DNA from: Candidatus Hodarchaeota archaeon
GTDB lineage: Archaea; Asgardarchaeota; Heimdallarchaeia; Hodarchaeales; Hodarchaeaceae
Direction of reading: 5' to 3'
Length of the DNA stretch: 51,688 nucleotides
NCBI GenBank assembly: GCA_016839815.1
Contig: JAEOTM010000137.1
Location: 1 to 51,688, forward strand
Below the pieces are notes generated by a model. That model saw only the letters and a list, made by a program, of their open reading frames with translations, ran no database searches and was not told the origin of the DNA. Of the stretch, positions 17,837-28,429 are shown one piece after another. The translations under genes were made by a program, and so were the position numbers. Numbering within the stretch: position 1 is the first letter of the stretch; each line of letters starts with the position of its first letter.

Positions 17837-20800
17837 TCTTGTCTTCTTCGACGGTAAGAGACGTAAACAAGTATTATCGCTGATAAACTTATCCAAAATG
17901 GGATAGGGCTATCCTGACTTGTTGTTGTGGTTGTTGTAGTCGTAGTTGTAGTTGTTGGTAGAAGTGAGGTAGTTGTAGTTGTGCTTACAGGGGGAAAACC
18001 TGTTATCTCGATGATATGGATGGAAGACATTCCTTCGTTACCAAAAGTATCAATGGCTTTTGCATAAACATATACTTGGGGTACAGTAAATGGTCCCATT
18101 ATCGCTGCATACGTTTCTGATGCAGTAAATGACATCGACTTCTCGGTATAAGTTACACCTTCATCTGTACTTATATATAATACAGCTGAAGATATTCCTG
18201 AATGATCAGTGGCATTTGCTACAATGGTAATTCGAGCATCTTTATCCAGTTCACTAGGCACGTCAAGAAGTTCAACAACTGGGGCTAGTGTATCTATCAC
18301 TGTACTATCAATCTCTGTACTGAATAATGTTGTATCTTTAAATGTGAATGATAGAGTCAGTGTCGATTGTCCTCCTGCAAGACCCTGTAGTGGAATGATG
18401 AAAATATTATTTCCAGGATCAAGCTGTAAATACCCACTCCATGATCTAATAAGATTACCTTCGACTTTTAAGAGACCATACAGACTATAGGATTCTATAT
18501 TATCAATAGAGATCGGAATAAGAATTGGTCCTTCAACATTGATACCGCTTATCGTTGAAGTTAGTAGTAGCGGAAGAGATGAAGGCTCAGCTGTTGAAAA
18601 GGATCTGTGAATTATGAAGGGAGTTTCTAGTTCGTGAGCATCAACAATAAATGTGAGATTATCTGTTGACAAAAATCCAGTAATATTAACAACAAACACT
18701 ACTTGCCTAGGAGTGAAAGGTTGTAGATCCCCTAAATTAACACTAGAGGTGATTATTTCCAATCCTGAATGGGGAAGGAAGGTAATAGTTGTATTGGAAG
18801 CTTTTACATCGGCGATGTTGGTTAGTGTCATTTCAAATTGAGTGGTACTATTAGGCATGAGATCTACGGGGTATTGAAGGAGTCCAGCTTGGATTGAAGG
18901 GAGCTCAACAGTAACACTAACAAACTGCTCTTTATGAAGTACTCCATCAACATAAACACGAATAACCACTGTATAATCAGTACTTTGAGCAGAACTCTTG
19001 GCACTGATATTCCATGCAACAGAATTTACTGAAAATGGTTCTAAATCACCCATATTGTACACAACGGATCCTTGCAAAAGCTCAAGGTCAGCTGGTAAAA
19101 TAAGTTCAAGTTGAACTGCTTTAGCTGTGAGATTTCCACGTGATTCTACTGAAAGTGTGAGATTTTTCGAAGAGGTTTTTGAGATAGATCCGAGATCTAT
19201 CGTCCGATTCTCCACCAAATTGATATTCTTTAGATTCAGAATCGAAGAATCTTGTGAATTTCCTTCTACAAATGCCTGCCAAGAGCTTCGAGGTTCATTA
19301 AGAGTTATCAGTGAGTGATTTATTGAAGAAGTTATGGCATCAATATACATGATCATTCGAGCTGTAAATTGCCAATCATCACCAATTTGTTGATCTGTAC
19401 CTGCCCACCAGAACGCATCACTGCCCTCAGCAATCGTAATATATTTCCAAAATGTTTCCTGTTCTTCAGGAGTGAGTTCTGATTCAAATTGTTCTAAAAG
19501 CTCCCGACCTTCCATGATGTATTTCCATAAAAGATTTTCATCGGGTTCTCCATACCAAGTAGAAACAGATCCATCAACCCATGATCCTCCTCCATACGGA
19601 AGGGGAAATTCCTTAGGATAAGAGAAGTCATCTGTAGTAAGCGTTTTACTAGGAGGTACATAATGCATGGCTTCTTCTAGAGTTGCGGTTTGTACCCAAC
19701 CAAGCATTTGTGATTCTTCCAAAGCAGCATAGACGCGATCAGAAAAGTATCTTGCAGCGGGAGATCCCCAAATCATATAATTCTCGCCATCGAGAGCAAC
19801 AGTTACGACTTTATCAAGATCCTCACTAACCACGTGATTTTTGTACATATTCACAATTTGACCCATAAAATCTCGTGCTGCATCTTCCGCAGAAGCATAT
19901 CCATTATATCGAAAACCAATGTCATTAGAAATAGGCGTATATCTGAAGAATGCCACCATTTGTTTACCAGTGACCTCATCAAGCACTAAATATGGTTCGA
20001 AGGGTTTATTTCCACCACCAAGATTCGCATCAGACCAAATGGTATGATTGATACCATTATCTACCCAGTAAGGTATAATTTGTGTATTAAAACTCATTTC
20101 AGGCTGCCATGCACCGTAAGGTGTGTAATCAAATAGGTTAGCTGTCACATTTTTTCCTAACACGATCTGACGAGTCATATCTTCATCCCAACCCCAATTT
20201 GCTAACAAAGCGAAAATCGGATGATTATACCCACTGGTAAGTAACTGTAATTTACCAGATCGAGAGGTATTATGTAGTACATCATAATGAAGATCAATAG
20301 TTTGATTAATGTTATCAACCCAATCCATTGTCCATTCCCCATTATTTGACCATCCGTTACGAGAAGCAAGCCACTGTTCAAGTAGACTAGGTTGAAGGTT
20401 GATTGTAGCTGAAATATTAGGATGATTAGCTAGTGCTTGAATTTGCCATAGATAAGGTCCTTCTGTATGAGCCTGAGCCCATGGTTCTAAGAAATTCGGA
20501 GGATTGGTAAATGGTTCTGTGTAAAACGGCTGATGTTGATGCCAAACAAAAGAAAGATAGAGTTTTTTGCTAGTAAGGGTAGTATCAACCACATTTAAAT
20601 TAATTGTTTTTTCAAACACTAATTCAAAGGCTTCTTCAACTTCAACCTTTATATTATAAACCCCCAATTCTTGCCCATGGGTGAAAACGTGGGTCAAGGT
20701 AATATTTCCATCTCCAGGAACAGTTTCACTAGACCATTGCCAGATCTGGGTTGTTTCCAAATATAATCTAACAGTAACATCCTTGGAAACATTATTGACA

Positions 20801-21864
20801 TTTTCGAGAAAGATTGTCACATTGGGTTGATCGAGAGTTGTGTGAACATATTTATCTAAACTCATTGTCCCTATAATCCCAAGTTTGTCGAGAAAACCAT
20901 TTATCCCAGCTTCTTCTAATTCAGAGGTTAAGGGTCCTCCATATAAACTTAAACTATACATTACTGATTCTCCCGCTGAAAGAGTTCTTTCAGAGTAACA
21001 AACTCGTGTTTCTATACCCCACGAAGACGTTTCTAATCTCAAATACTTCGTCGCATTATGGTAAACCATTCCTCCAAAGGCACCTTCGGAAAGATCATAA
21101 ATACCAGACCATTCAAGATCATTCCACTGAAAAAAGTTCCAAGAAAGGAGCTGGCCAATGGAGACCTGCCCACCATGGCTATAGGCTTGATAATCACTCC
21201 CTAAGTCAGTACCGACAATACTTCCCCAACCAAGTGTATATCCCATTCTGTTACCAGTATCCTGGCCATCTAAACTGATCGAACTAGCGGTAGGATTATG
21301 AAAATCTACAGTCAAATTTCCCCAATGTTTCCCATCTGCTATTTTAAACGTAATATTAACTTCAAGACCAGCCAGCTCAGAAGCTGTACCAGCATACGTT
21401 TCATTTAAGGTATATATCCCTGAAACAGTTGCAATATTCGCGCTTTCGGAGGTAGTGATATTAAATGGCGCATCCCAGAGCTCTCCTGTCCACGGTTGAC
21501 TTGTTACCCAACTCCAAAGAGGATGTCTATTAGAGATTAAATCCCCACCAGAACTTGATACCCCTGAATTAGCAGCTAACTCCGTTTCTGAAGTATTGTC
21601 GTACCACTGAACGAGACGAAAACCATATCTTGTGATAGCTATTGAGGCTACTCCAGTATTAATCACTATTTCATCTTCGGGAATGAGTGAGTTAACATCT
21701 TTATAACTTATCATTCCAGCTTGAATACGAGATTTGGGTGCCAAGGATTCAATATTTAACTTGGAAAGTGGTGTATCTTGTTGTACAAAAGTTATGGTCT
21801 TCACTAGACTAAAAAGTAAAAGACAAGAGATTAGAATGGAATAAGTTCGTTTCATACAATTCAC
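17833..21864 (-). CDS. exported, membrane-anchored GH57 glycoside hydrolase, 1343 aa
   Basis: The protein has a signal peptide (about residues 7-23). A beta-rich N-terminal domain of about 400 residues precedes the GH57 catalytic domain: VWHQHQPFY near 445, NLQPSLLEQW, YGAWQPEMSF near 587 with the nucleophile Glu, and ALDGENY near 693 with the acid/base Asp. After the barrel come several Ig-like or CARDB-like modules and an Ig-like module with ATDHSGISSAVLYIS. The end is a poly-Thr stalk (a run of 12 Thr), a hydrophobic segment and RRRRQD. It belongs to the same surface glucan-degrading set as its neighbours. It is the second gene after the 1386-residue GH57 gene, only 14 bases behind it, so the pair is co-transcribed. 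Confidence 0.9.
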   Translation of the reverse strand: MNCMKRTYSILISCLLLFSLVKTITFVQQDTPLSKLNIESLAPKSRIQAGMISYKDVNSLIPEDEIVINTGVASIAITRYGFRLVQWYDNTSETELAANSGVSSSGGDLISNRHPLWSWVTSQPWTGELWDAPFNITTSESANIATVSGIYTLNETYAGTASELAGLEVNITFKIADGKHWGNLTVDFHNPTASSISLDGQDTGNRMGYTLGWGSIVGTDLGSDYQAYSHGGQVSIGQLLSWNFFQWNDLEWSGIYDLSEGAFGGMVYHNATKYLRLETSSWGIETRVCYSERTLSAGESVMYSLSLYGGPLTSELEEAGINGFLDKLGIIGTMSLDKYVHTTLDQPNVTIFLENVNNVSKDVTVRLYLETTQIWQWSSETVPGDGNITLTHVFTHGQELGVYNIKVEVEEAFELVFEKTINLNVVDTTLTSKKLYLSFVWHQHQPFYTEPFTNPPNFLEPWAQAHTEGPYLWQIQALANHPNISATINLQPSLLEQWLASRNGWSNNGEWTMDWVDNINQTIDLHYDVLHNTSRSGKLQLLTSGYNHPIFALLANWGWDEDMTRQIVLGKNVTANLFDYTPYGAWQPEMSFNTQIIPYWVDNGINHTIWSDANLGGGNKPFEPYLVLDEVTGKQMVAFFRYTPISNDIGFRYNGYASAEDAARDFMGQIVNMYKNHVVSEDLDKVVTVALDGENYMIWGSPAARYFSDRVYAALEESQMLGWVQTATLEEAMHYVPPSKTLTTDDFSYPKEFPLPYGGGSWVDGSVSTWYGEPDENLLWKYIMEGRELLEQFESELTPEEQETFWKYITIAEGSDAFWWAGTDQQIGDDWQFTARMIMYIDAITSSINHSLITLNEPRSSWQAFVEGNSQDSSILNLKNINLVENRTIDLGSISKTSSKNLTLSVESRGNLTAKAVQLELILPADLELLQGSVVYNMGDLEPFSVNSVAWNISAKSSAQSTDYTVVIRVYVDGVLHKEQFVSVTVELPSIQAGLLQYPVDLMPNSTTQFEMTLTNIADVKASNTTITFLPHSGLEIITSSVNLGDLQPFTPRQVVFVVNITGFLSTDNLTFIVDAHELETPFIIHRSFSTAEPSSLPLLLTSTISGINVEGPILIPISIDNIESYSLYGLLKVEGNLIRSWSGYLQLDPGNNIFIIPLQGLAGGQSTLTLSFTFKDTTLFSTEIDSTVIDTLAPVVELLDVPSELDKDARITIVANATDHSGISSAVLYISTDEGVTYTEKSMSFTASETYAAIMGPFTVPQVYVYAKAIDTFGNEGMSSIHIIEITGFPPVSTTTTTSLLPTTTTTTTTTTTTSQDSPIPFWISLSAIILVYVSYRRRRQD

Positions 21865-21878
21865 CAGTTTCGGGAAAG

Positions 21879-24800
21879 TTAGACTGATCTACGCCTCCTA
21901 TGAATAATGGGAACTATCAGTACTAAGAGGATTAATACTTCAATAAGGAAAATACTTGAAGCATCACCTGTTGTAGTTGTAGTAGTCGGAATGGTAGCAG
22001 ATGTTGTGGTTGGTAGTACTGTAGTTGTAGTTGTTGTCGTAACTTCAATATCCAGATTGATGGTAAAAGCCAATACTTGAACATTGTTTAGATTATCTTC
22101 AGCCTCAATTTCAATGTAGATAGTTTCACCATCTGGAAATGGTCCCAAAATAGAGGACCAGATATTTTCTCCAGTTAAAGACATAGGTTTTGTTGTCCAT
22201 CGATCATCCTCACTTAATCGATATTTCAAGGTAACAGCATATATTCCTGAAGGATCTTCTACCATAACTGAAAGTGTTAATCTATCATTGGGAGTGGGGA
22301 TATCAGGGGTCCAGGTTTGATTACTTATTACAGGAGAAATGTTATCCACAATAAATATAGATGCTGTATCGCTCTGTAAGTGAGTTGTGGCAAAAAATAG
22401 ATCATACACAAGGATATGAGATCCACCTACAGTCCCTTGGACGAAGATTGAGATAACTTTTGTCTCAAGAGGATCAAATTGAATTATGGTGTTTGTAGGA
22501 AGGATCGTTGACTCATTTACCTTCAACAGAACTGTTACTCGGGAATTTAAGGTGTTTGTAATATTGAAATAGATAAGTTCAGGTTGAGCAATATTCAATT
22601 CTCCTGTAACACTATTCACAGTAATCACATCACTTACAGGTGACCCTGTTTGAATTTGCTGACTACTACTCACATTATTCGCCATATTTCCAGAAGAGAT
22701 TTCAATAAGGAATTCACCAAAATAATATCCAGTGATATTTATTGTCCACGAATATTCTGCAGTAATTCCTGCACTTATACTTGTAAGCCAAGGTGTATCA
22801 AAGCTATAGACAGTAAACTCCTCAGGAAGATTGATTGAGACACTGACATTTTCAGCATCCACAATTCCACCATTACGTATGCTTAGTTTAAGTTCTCCTG
22901 ATTCACCTGGTAATTTGTTCTTAATATCCATTATGTTGATGGATACAACATCTAATTCTGGTTCTGCAGCATACACCGTGAATGTTTGAGAAAAGTTATG
23001 GAACGGTGCATCTGCAGTGACTAATACAGTGAAATCATATTCGCCTACCATGGAACTGACGTTGAATTCCCAGTTAGCAATGTACATATCTAGGATACCA
23101 TACGCCAGATCAGTCTGGAAAGTTATCGGATTTAATGTTCCGACGTTAGTAGTTGAGCTATTCAATAGAGTTAATCCAGAATCTGCTACTATGGTTACCT
23201 TAACATTATTAGCAGCAGCCCCACCACGACTTTGAATAGCAAATGGTACTACTAATGATGATCCTGCTTCGACTGAATAGGCTGTTGGTAGATCAAGTGT
23301 TGGACCATAACCAGGATAAACAGTATCCCCACTGTCAAAATTGTATACAGCCTTTTTCGATCCATCAGGGGCAATATAGTAAAGAGAGGGAAGTTGATCA
23401 AATGTAACATTCGGATCAGAAAGAAACGGCCACAGTAATGTCCAATCAAGAGTCAGATACGGCTTATCAAAGGAAGCGGTAAGGTGATCGGCCCAATGAC
23501 GGACCTCTGTGAATTGTCCGAGATCTGCTCCAAAACCAGCTGCCCAAGTATTCTCTTCATCCCTGCCTGCATAAAATGCCCAATCAGACGACTCAGCATT
23601 CATAAGCCATCTCCATAATTCGAGCTCTTCAGTAGCATTCAAAGATGAGCGTTCCTGATAAAAGAATTCTCGAGCTTCAACCATATATTTCCACATGTCA
23701 TTTTCAACTATTTCTCCTCTCCAATTTGAGAACGAGAATCCCTCTTTATCAGCCCAGGATCCATCTGGCACATTAGTCAAAACAGGTGCATTTATTCCTC
23801 CAGAATTAATCAAGTCTTCTAACTCTGAGAGTTTAAGAGATTGAATCCATCCTCTCTGCTGTTGTTCTTCCAAAGCTGCATAAAAATTAAATAAGAGTTC
23901 ATGGGCATTAGGCGAACCTCCCATAATCATCCAGTTCTCTCCATCAAGAGCAATGGGTAAAACTTTATCATCTAATCCATAATTTTGGCGATTACTTTGA
24001 TAAATATTGATCATATCTCCCAATAATCGTCTAGCATTCTCTTTCATATCGCCTCGGTTATAACCGAATGCGATCTGATCTCCGATAGGATCCTCAGCAA
24101 GAACAATCGTCTGTTTTCCCGAAGGATGGCGGACAATATATGGTAGAAGTGGGTCATCCATACCTTCTGCCTGCAACATAATTTCTTTATTCACAACAGT
24201 GTAGGCAATCCCCGTATCATTTAACACTGGGATAACATCCATTGAGAATGATTGTTCAGGAAGCCACGTTCCTCTTACAGACGTTCCTAATATGGTTTCA
24301 CTGAAATTCTTTCCCATCTCCATTTGTCGATAAGCATCCTCATCAAATCCTGCTTCTAATAAAAGGGGAAGGATAGGATGAGAATAAGGAGTGGTAGTAA
24401 TTTCAAGAGGACCTCCCGGTTGAGAAAGTTCTCCATATTTTTGGATTGCTAGCTTTAAATCATCTGTAGCACGCGTTGTCCATGTTCCAGAGTCATTCCA
24501 TCCGTCTTGTGCTATCCACCATTGATATAACAGAATGGGAACTATATTGATGGATACATGCGCTCCAGGATGTGCTTCTAATGCTTCCCAATGACGTTTA
24601 TACGCGCCTTGTGCGTGTAACAATGGCCAAGGGGAAGTGAATACGCCTTCATAATCATAATTTGTGGGATTGTGCAAATGCCATAGAAAAACGGGGTATA
24701 ACGTTCCTCCATTATAGTCAACAACATTTATGGTTATTCTTCTCTGAATAGAAGTTCCCCCACGAGTAACTTTAAGCTTGAGCTCGGATTTTCCTATATC

Positions 24801-26039
24801 GTGTAAAACTGTTGAACTGAAAACTTGCCAACCCCAATAAGTTTCTCCTGATGGTATTGTTACATTTTCTTCTAAAAAGATAGGTTCATCCGCTTTATTT
24901 AGTAACTCAATTTTATCAACAGTTTGAGCTGTTGTTCCAAAATTTTTAATTATAAAGGAAGCGTTGACTTGATCTGAAGTTCCATATGCCCATTTATCAA
25001 TATCAAGATTTACACCAATTCCAACACTATCCATAAATCCCGTAAAACCTGCATCTTCTATTGCGGTATTTTCCATCTTACCTGCATAGAATGTCAATGG
25101 ATAGGCAATCGATTCTCCAGATAGAAGTGTCTCAGTAGGAAACTCCATCCTTAGTTCGTTTCCGAAATCTTCAGGCCACTCATCGTATGAAACAGTGGCA
25201 TTGTGGTTTCTAATCCCTGAAGCCAAGCCAAAGACCGAATCATAAGTCATTAACCATTCAAAATCACCCATTCGTCGATTATCCTGATATGCTAATGTAT
25301 TCCATGCATAAGGAATTTCCCCTCTTTCTTTGAAAGTGTAGAAATCATCATTCGAATCAGAACCAATCCAACCACACCAATTCGAAGTAAAGCCTACAGT
25401 TGACCCTCCAGCGTCATAACCATCTAGGTTAATGCTTTGGTTTGTTGGATTACTTATAATGACATTCAGATCAAAATGAGATTTATCTGCATAAAATGTA
25501 TATACCTGCGAAATATTTACTCCCGAATAATAAAAATCAGGAATCATATCTGCGGGATTATAATCAATTCCGTTCATGATATAACTATAACCGAAAGTAA
25601 CTGAATTAGAATATGATCCAACAGGATGAACTCCTCCTATTGGTTCAAATGTAGCTTTGGCTAATTCTCCTGGCCAATATTGTTTTGTGAGCCAGTTCCA
25701 TAGTGGAAACCGATAATAGTTAAGAGAAAATCCTGCGTCGAGTACAGATTCTCCATCATTAGTAACTGCGCTGACAATACGCAAACCCTCTAGTGACATC
25801 CCAAATGATACTTCACCTGTATCTATTACTAGTTCATCCCCTGCTGTTTTATCCACAATATTTTCTACAGTAATATTCAATGTTCCTGCTTGAGTAGAAC
25901 GTGTAATCTCTTCATCGAATAAACCTTTAACCTTAAAATTGCTTGTAGGTGTAGAATACTCGAGTATGACAAGTGATGAAATAATAGATAGTGTAAAAAT
26001 TGCAATTAATGAAATAGGAGTTAATTTATACTTTTTCAT
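21879..26039 (-). CDS. exported, membrane-anchored GH57-family protein with variant first motif, 1386 aa
   Basis: The architecture matches the 1343-residue neighbour: signal peptide (about 8-27), beta-rich N-terminal region, GH57 domain, CARDB/Ig-like modules, Thr-rich stalk, TM and RRRRSV tail. The first GH57 motif is altered: LWHLHNPTNY (near 453) instead of HQP, with Asn for Gln. The nucleophile motif TWLPEQSF (near 594) and acid/base motif ALDGENW (near 698) are intact, so catalysis is probably kept with changed subsite -1 binding. The insertion HPGAHVSINIVPILLYQW replaces the usual NLQPSLLEQW. It is the promoter-proximal member of the two-gene GH57 unit. The stretch of 117 bases before it may hold its promoter. 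Confidence 0.88.
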   Translation of the reverse strand: MKKYKLTPISLIAIFTLSIISSLVILEYSTPTSNFKVKGLFDEEITRSTQAGTLNITVENIVDKTAGDELVIDTGEVSFGMSLEGLRIVSAVTNDGESVLDAGFSLNYYRFPLWNWLTKQYWPGELAKATFEPIGGVHPVGSYSNSVTFGYSYIMNGIDYNPADMIPDFYYSGVNISQVYTFYADKSHFDLNVIISNPTNQSINLDGYDAGGSTVGFTSNWCGWIGSDSNDDFYTFKERGEIPYAWNTLAYQDNRRMGDFEWLMTYDSVFGLASGIRNHNATVSYDEWPEDFGNELRMEFPTETLLSGESIAYPLTFYAGKMENTAIEDAGFTGFMDSVGIGVNLDIDKWAYGTSDQVNASFIIKNFGTTAQTVDKIELLNKADEPIFLEENVTIPSGETYWGWQVFSSTVLHDIGKSELKLKVTRGGTSIQRRITINVVDYNGGTLYPVFLWHLHNPTNYDYEGVFTSPWPLLHAQGAYKRHWEALEAHPGAHVSINIVPILLYQWWIAQDGWNDSGTWTTRATDDLKLAIQKYGELSQPGGPLEITTTPYSHPILPLLLEAGFDEDAYRQMEMGKNFSETILGTSVRGTWLPEQSFSMDVIPVLNDTGIAYTVVNKEIMLQAEGMDDPLLPYIVRHPSGKQTIVLAEDPIGDQIAFGYNRGDMKENARRLLGDMINIYQSNRQNYGLDDKVLPIALDGENWMIMGGSPNAHELLFNFYAALEEQQQRGWIQSLKLSELEDLINSGGINAPVLTNVPDGSWADKEGFSFSNWRGEIVENDMWKYMVEAREFFYQERSSLNATEELELWRWLMNAESSDWAFYAGRDEENTWAAGFGADLGQFTEVRHWADHLTASFDKPYLTLDWTLLWPFLSDPNVTFDQLPSLYYIAPDGSKKAVYNFDSGDTVYPGYGPTLDLPTAYSVEAGSSLVVPFAIQSRGGAAANNVKVTIVADSGLTLLNSSTTNVGTLNPITFQTDLAYGILDMYIANWEFNVSSMVGEYDFTVLVTADAPFHNFSQTFTVYAAEPELDVVSINIMDIKNKLPGESGELKLSIRNGGIVDAENVSVSINLPEEFTVYSFDTPWLTSISAGITAEYSWTINITGYYFGEFLIEISSGNMANNVSSSQQIQTGSPVSDVITVNSVTGELNIAQPELIYFNITNTLNSRVTVLLKVNESTILPTNTIIQFDPLETKVISIFVQGTVGGSHILVYDLFFATTHLQSDTASIFIVDNISPVISNQTWTPDIPTPNDRLTLSVMVEDPSGIYAVTLKYRLSEDDRWTTKPMSLTGENIWSSILGPFPDGETIYIEIEAEDNLNNVQVLAFTINLDIEVTTTTTTTVLPTTTSATIPTTTTTTGDASSIFLIEVLILLVLIVPIIHRRRRSV

Positions 26040-26156
26040 TCATTCAAACCTCTAAAAATTAATTGTCTTCCCTCCCTTTCAATTATCTAAATAGATTACT
26101 CTCTAAAAACTGTAGAGTGGATTAAGATGTACTTCGACATACTTATGGAATCTAAT

Positions 26157-28313
26157 TTACTTCCTCTTTTGAATTCTCCTAATTGTCGGAACAATTAGGA
26201 CTACGGAATACAGAAACATCCATCCAGAAGTTCCAGCACTATCTGAAGTTGTCGCGATACTAGTAATTTCTGAATCTTCACTACTAGTATCAACTATCGT
26301 AGTTAAACCGCCAACAATGGAAAAAGTTGCATCAGAACTATCCTCCGATTTTAATCCTGTAGAACAGGTAACTATTACCTTTATAATATAATTATCTCCA
26401 TTATAGACAGACGACACATCCCAAGTATACAGAGTGGTAGTAAGATCTTCCACTAATGGAATCCAAGTATCTCCTGCATCTGTAGAATAGAAAATTGAGT
26501 AAGTAACTTCATGACCAAGAGTATCATGAGATTGACTCCACGTGATTCGGTTTGGTCCACTTAATGTCTCCCCACCATTTGGAAACTTCACTATTGGTAT
26601 ACTAAGGACGTGATTTTGAACCTCAAATCTATTATCGGAAGTATCTTCAGAAATTAACCCTTCCGTACAATTTGCTGTAACTTTCAGTGAATAATTAGCA
26701 CTATTAACCACCGCTAAAGTATCCCATTCGAAACTAGTTTCTATTGTTTCAGTTAATTCAATCCACGTTATTCCCATATCACTAGAATATTTGAGTTCAT
26801 ATCTAATATCATGGTCCAAGGAATCTATTGATGGGATCCATTCAATGGTGATTGTTTCATTTACAATCTCTCCTCCATTTGGATAGACTATGGTAGGAAC
26901 CGTTAAGAGATGATTGTATATTGAAAATATTCCATCTGACACATCTTCGGCAAATGCACCGTCCGATCTATAAATAATGACTTTAAGTAGATACGTTGAA
27001 GATGAAGGGATCCAAGAAGTGTCCCAGATATATCCTAGTGAGCTCTGATTTGCGCTCAATAGAGTCCAAGTTGTTCCTTGATCACCCGAATAATAGACAG
27101 ATGAAGAAAAATTATGGTCATATAATTCTGATCTCGCAGTCCATGCCAATGTTTGAGTACCAGTCAGTGTTTCTGATCCGTTCGGAATGATTATAGTAGC
27201 TTGAAATCCTCCTGTAGATTCATAGGGGGAAATGTCCCGTTTTACTTTTGAGATTACGCCATAATGGTCAGATACTTCCCCTACTACGATTGGGGTGAAT
27301 ATAATCTGAGAAGCTTCTACAGAATATGTTTGATTATTTTCTTTCATGAAAATATAATCAATCCGTCCTGGAAGATCTCCTTTTACTGTATCATGCTTTC
27401 TTTGTGAAGGTATGAAGTTTGCATCCGAATATACTTCCAAATAACTATCCACATAGTTATTATTTACCATCATGGTCTCATACCCCTCACTCCAAGGAGG
27501 ATCACTAGTAGGATTTCCGTTAAAATCTCCACCGACAAAAGATAGAACAGGTTCACTGGTTAAGTTCTCTTTTTCTGCAACAAATGCTTTTAATCGTTTG
27601 ATTTGATTGTTTTGTTCTTCATCAGTTTCGGTAACTCGCCAGCTTAAGTGTACAGAGAATGCATTAACTCGACCAAACCAAGGAACATCTATACTTGCAT
27701 ATATTGCCATACGTGAAATCGTTTCCCATGATCCAATGCTTTTACTGGTATAGGTTGAGATATATCTACTCTCCCAATCTAAAATTGGATATTTAGATAA
27801 GACAGCAACTCCCTCTTCCCAAACATTCCACCCATAATGGGCCCAATCCCAGACAAAATAATAATCGAGTTGATATTCGTGTTTCAATTTTTGTGACAAT
27901 ATGTATGCCATATTATCAATCCGAATGGGATTCCCTTCGGAAACATTGGGTGAGTCTTGGTGTTGAGCGCATTCCTGCAGGAGTAATATGTCAATATCCA
28001 TTTTCGCTATTGTTTCAACAATCATATCGAATTTAGTGGATTGATTCTCTTCTTGGTATGTATGCATATTTAGAGTTAAAACCAGTAACTCATCATTGCC
28101 CATTTTATATGTCGTTGCATTTATCCCCATAAGATCTTTGGTATCCGTCTTCAACTTTAGCTCACCACTTTCAATTATCTCTGAATTTTGTTGATTCTTG
28201 AATGTTAACTCTTTTGTTTCATAATTGCTGATAAACTGAGAATCAAGTATAATTAGAGGACTTAGAGTTACGAAAAATACACTTAGAATTATGATTTCAC
28301 GAAAGCATTTCAT
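26157..28313 (-). CDS. exported endonuclease/exonuclease/phosphatase-family protein with Ig-like repeats and C-terminal anchor
   Basis: This 718-residue protein has an N-terminal signal (about 5-22). The EEP domain spans about 70-365 and shows all family marks: LTLNMHTYQ, LLLQECAQ (metal-binding Glu), VHLSWR, GGDFNGNP, GRIDYIF and SDHYGV (catalytic Asp-His). The family includes DNase I, phosphoinositide phosphatases and sphingomyelinases; the substrate here is unknown. Three repeats of about 96 residues follow. Each starts with a PNGGE-like turn and ends with a WDTS/WDVS strand and a SxDxTFS-like strand, similar to Kre9/FN3-type adhesive modules. A Ser/Thr stalk, a TM and RRIQKRK anchor it outside the cell. 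It is upstream of the GH57 pair on the same strand. Confidence 0.85.
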   Translation of the reverse strand: MKCFREIIILSVFFVTLSPLIILDSQFISNYETKELTFKNQQNSEIIESGELKLKTDTKDLMGINATTYKMGNDELLVLTLNMHTYQEENQSTKFDMIVETIAKMDIDILLLQECAQHQDSPNVSEGNPIRIDNMAYILSQKLKHEYQLDYYFVWDWAHYGWNVWEEGVAVLSKYPILDWESRYISTYTSKSIGSWETISRMAIYASIDVPWFGRVNAFSVHLSWRVTETDEEQNNQIKRLKAFVAEKENLTSEPVLSFVGGDFNGNPTSDPPWSEGYETMMVNNNYVDSYLEVYSDANFIPSQRKHDTVKGDLPGRIDYIFMKENNQTYSVEASQIIFTPIVVGEVSDHYGVISKVKRDISPYESTGGFQATIIIPNGSETLTGTQTLAWTARSELYDHNFSSSVYYSGDQGTTWTLLSANQSSLGYIWDTSWIPSSSTYLLKVIIYRSDGAFAEDVSDGIFSIYNHLLTVPTIVYPNGGEIVNETITIEWIPSIDSLDHDIRYELKYSSDMGITWIELTETIETSFEWDTLAVVNSANYSLKVTANCTEGLISEDTSDNRFEVQNHVLSIPIVKFPNGGETLSGPNRITWSQSHDTLGHEVTYSIFYSTDAGDTWIPLVEDLTTTLYTWDVSSVYNGDNYIIKVIVTCSTGLKSEDSSDATFSIVGGLTTIVDTSSEDSEITSIATTSDSAGTSGWMFLYSVVLIVPTIRRIQKRK

Positions 28314-28429
28314 TCAATTTTTCACCTACAAGAAAATAATTGTTAGGAGTATTGGGTGTTAGCTTACTATAAAATCATTATCCACTCATTATCGTTATAG
28401 CTAGAACTGATAATTACTATGTGAACAGA

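Noticed and set aside
17925..17990. Trinucleotide-like repeat (GTT/GTA) as a regulatory or mobile repeat
   Set aside because: It is only the codon run for the poly-Thr stalk of the 1343-residue GH57 protein; the same applies near 22000.
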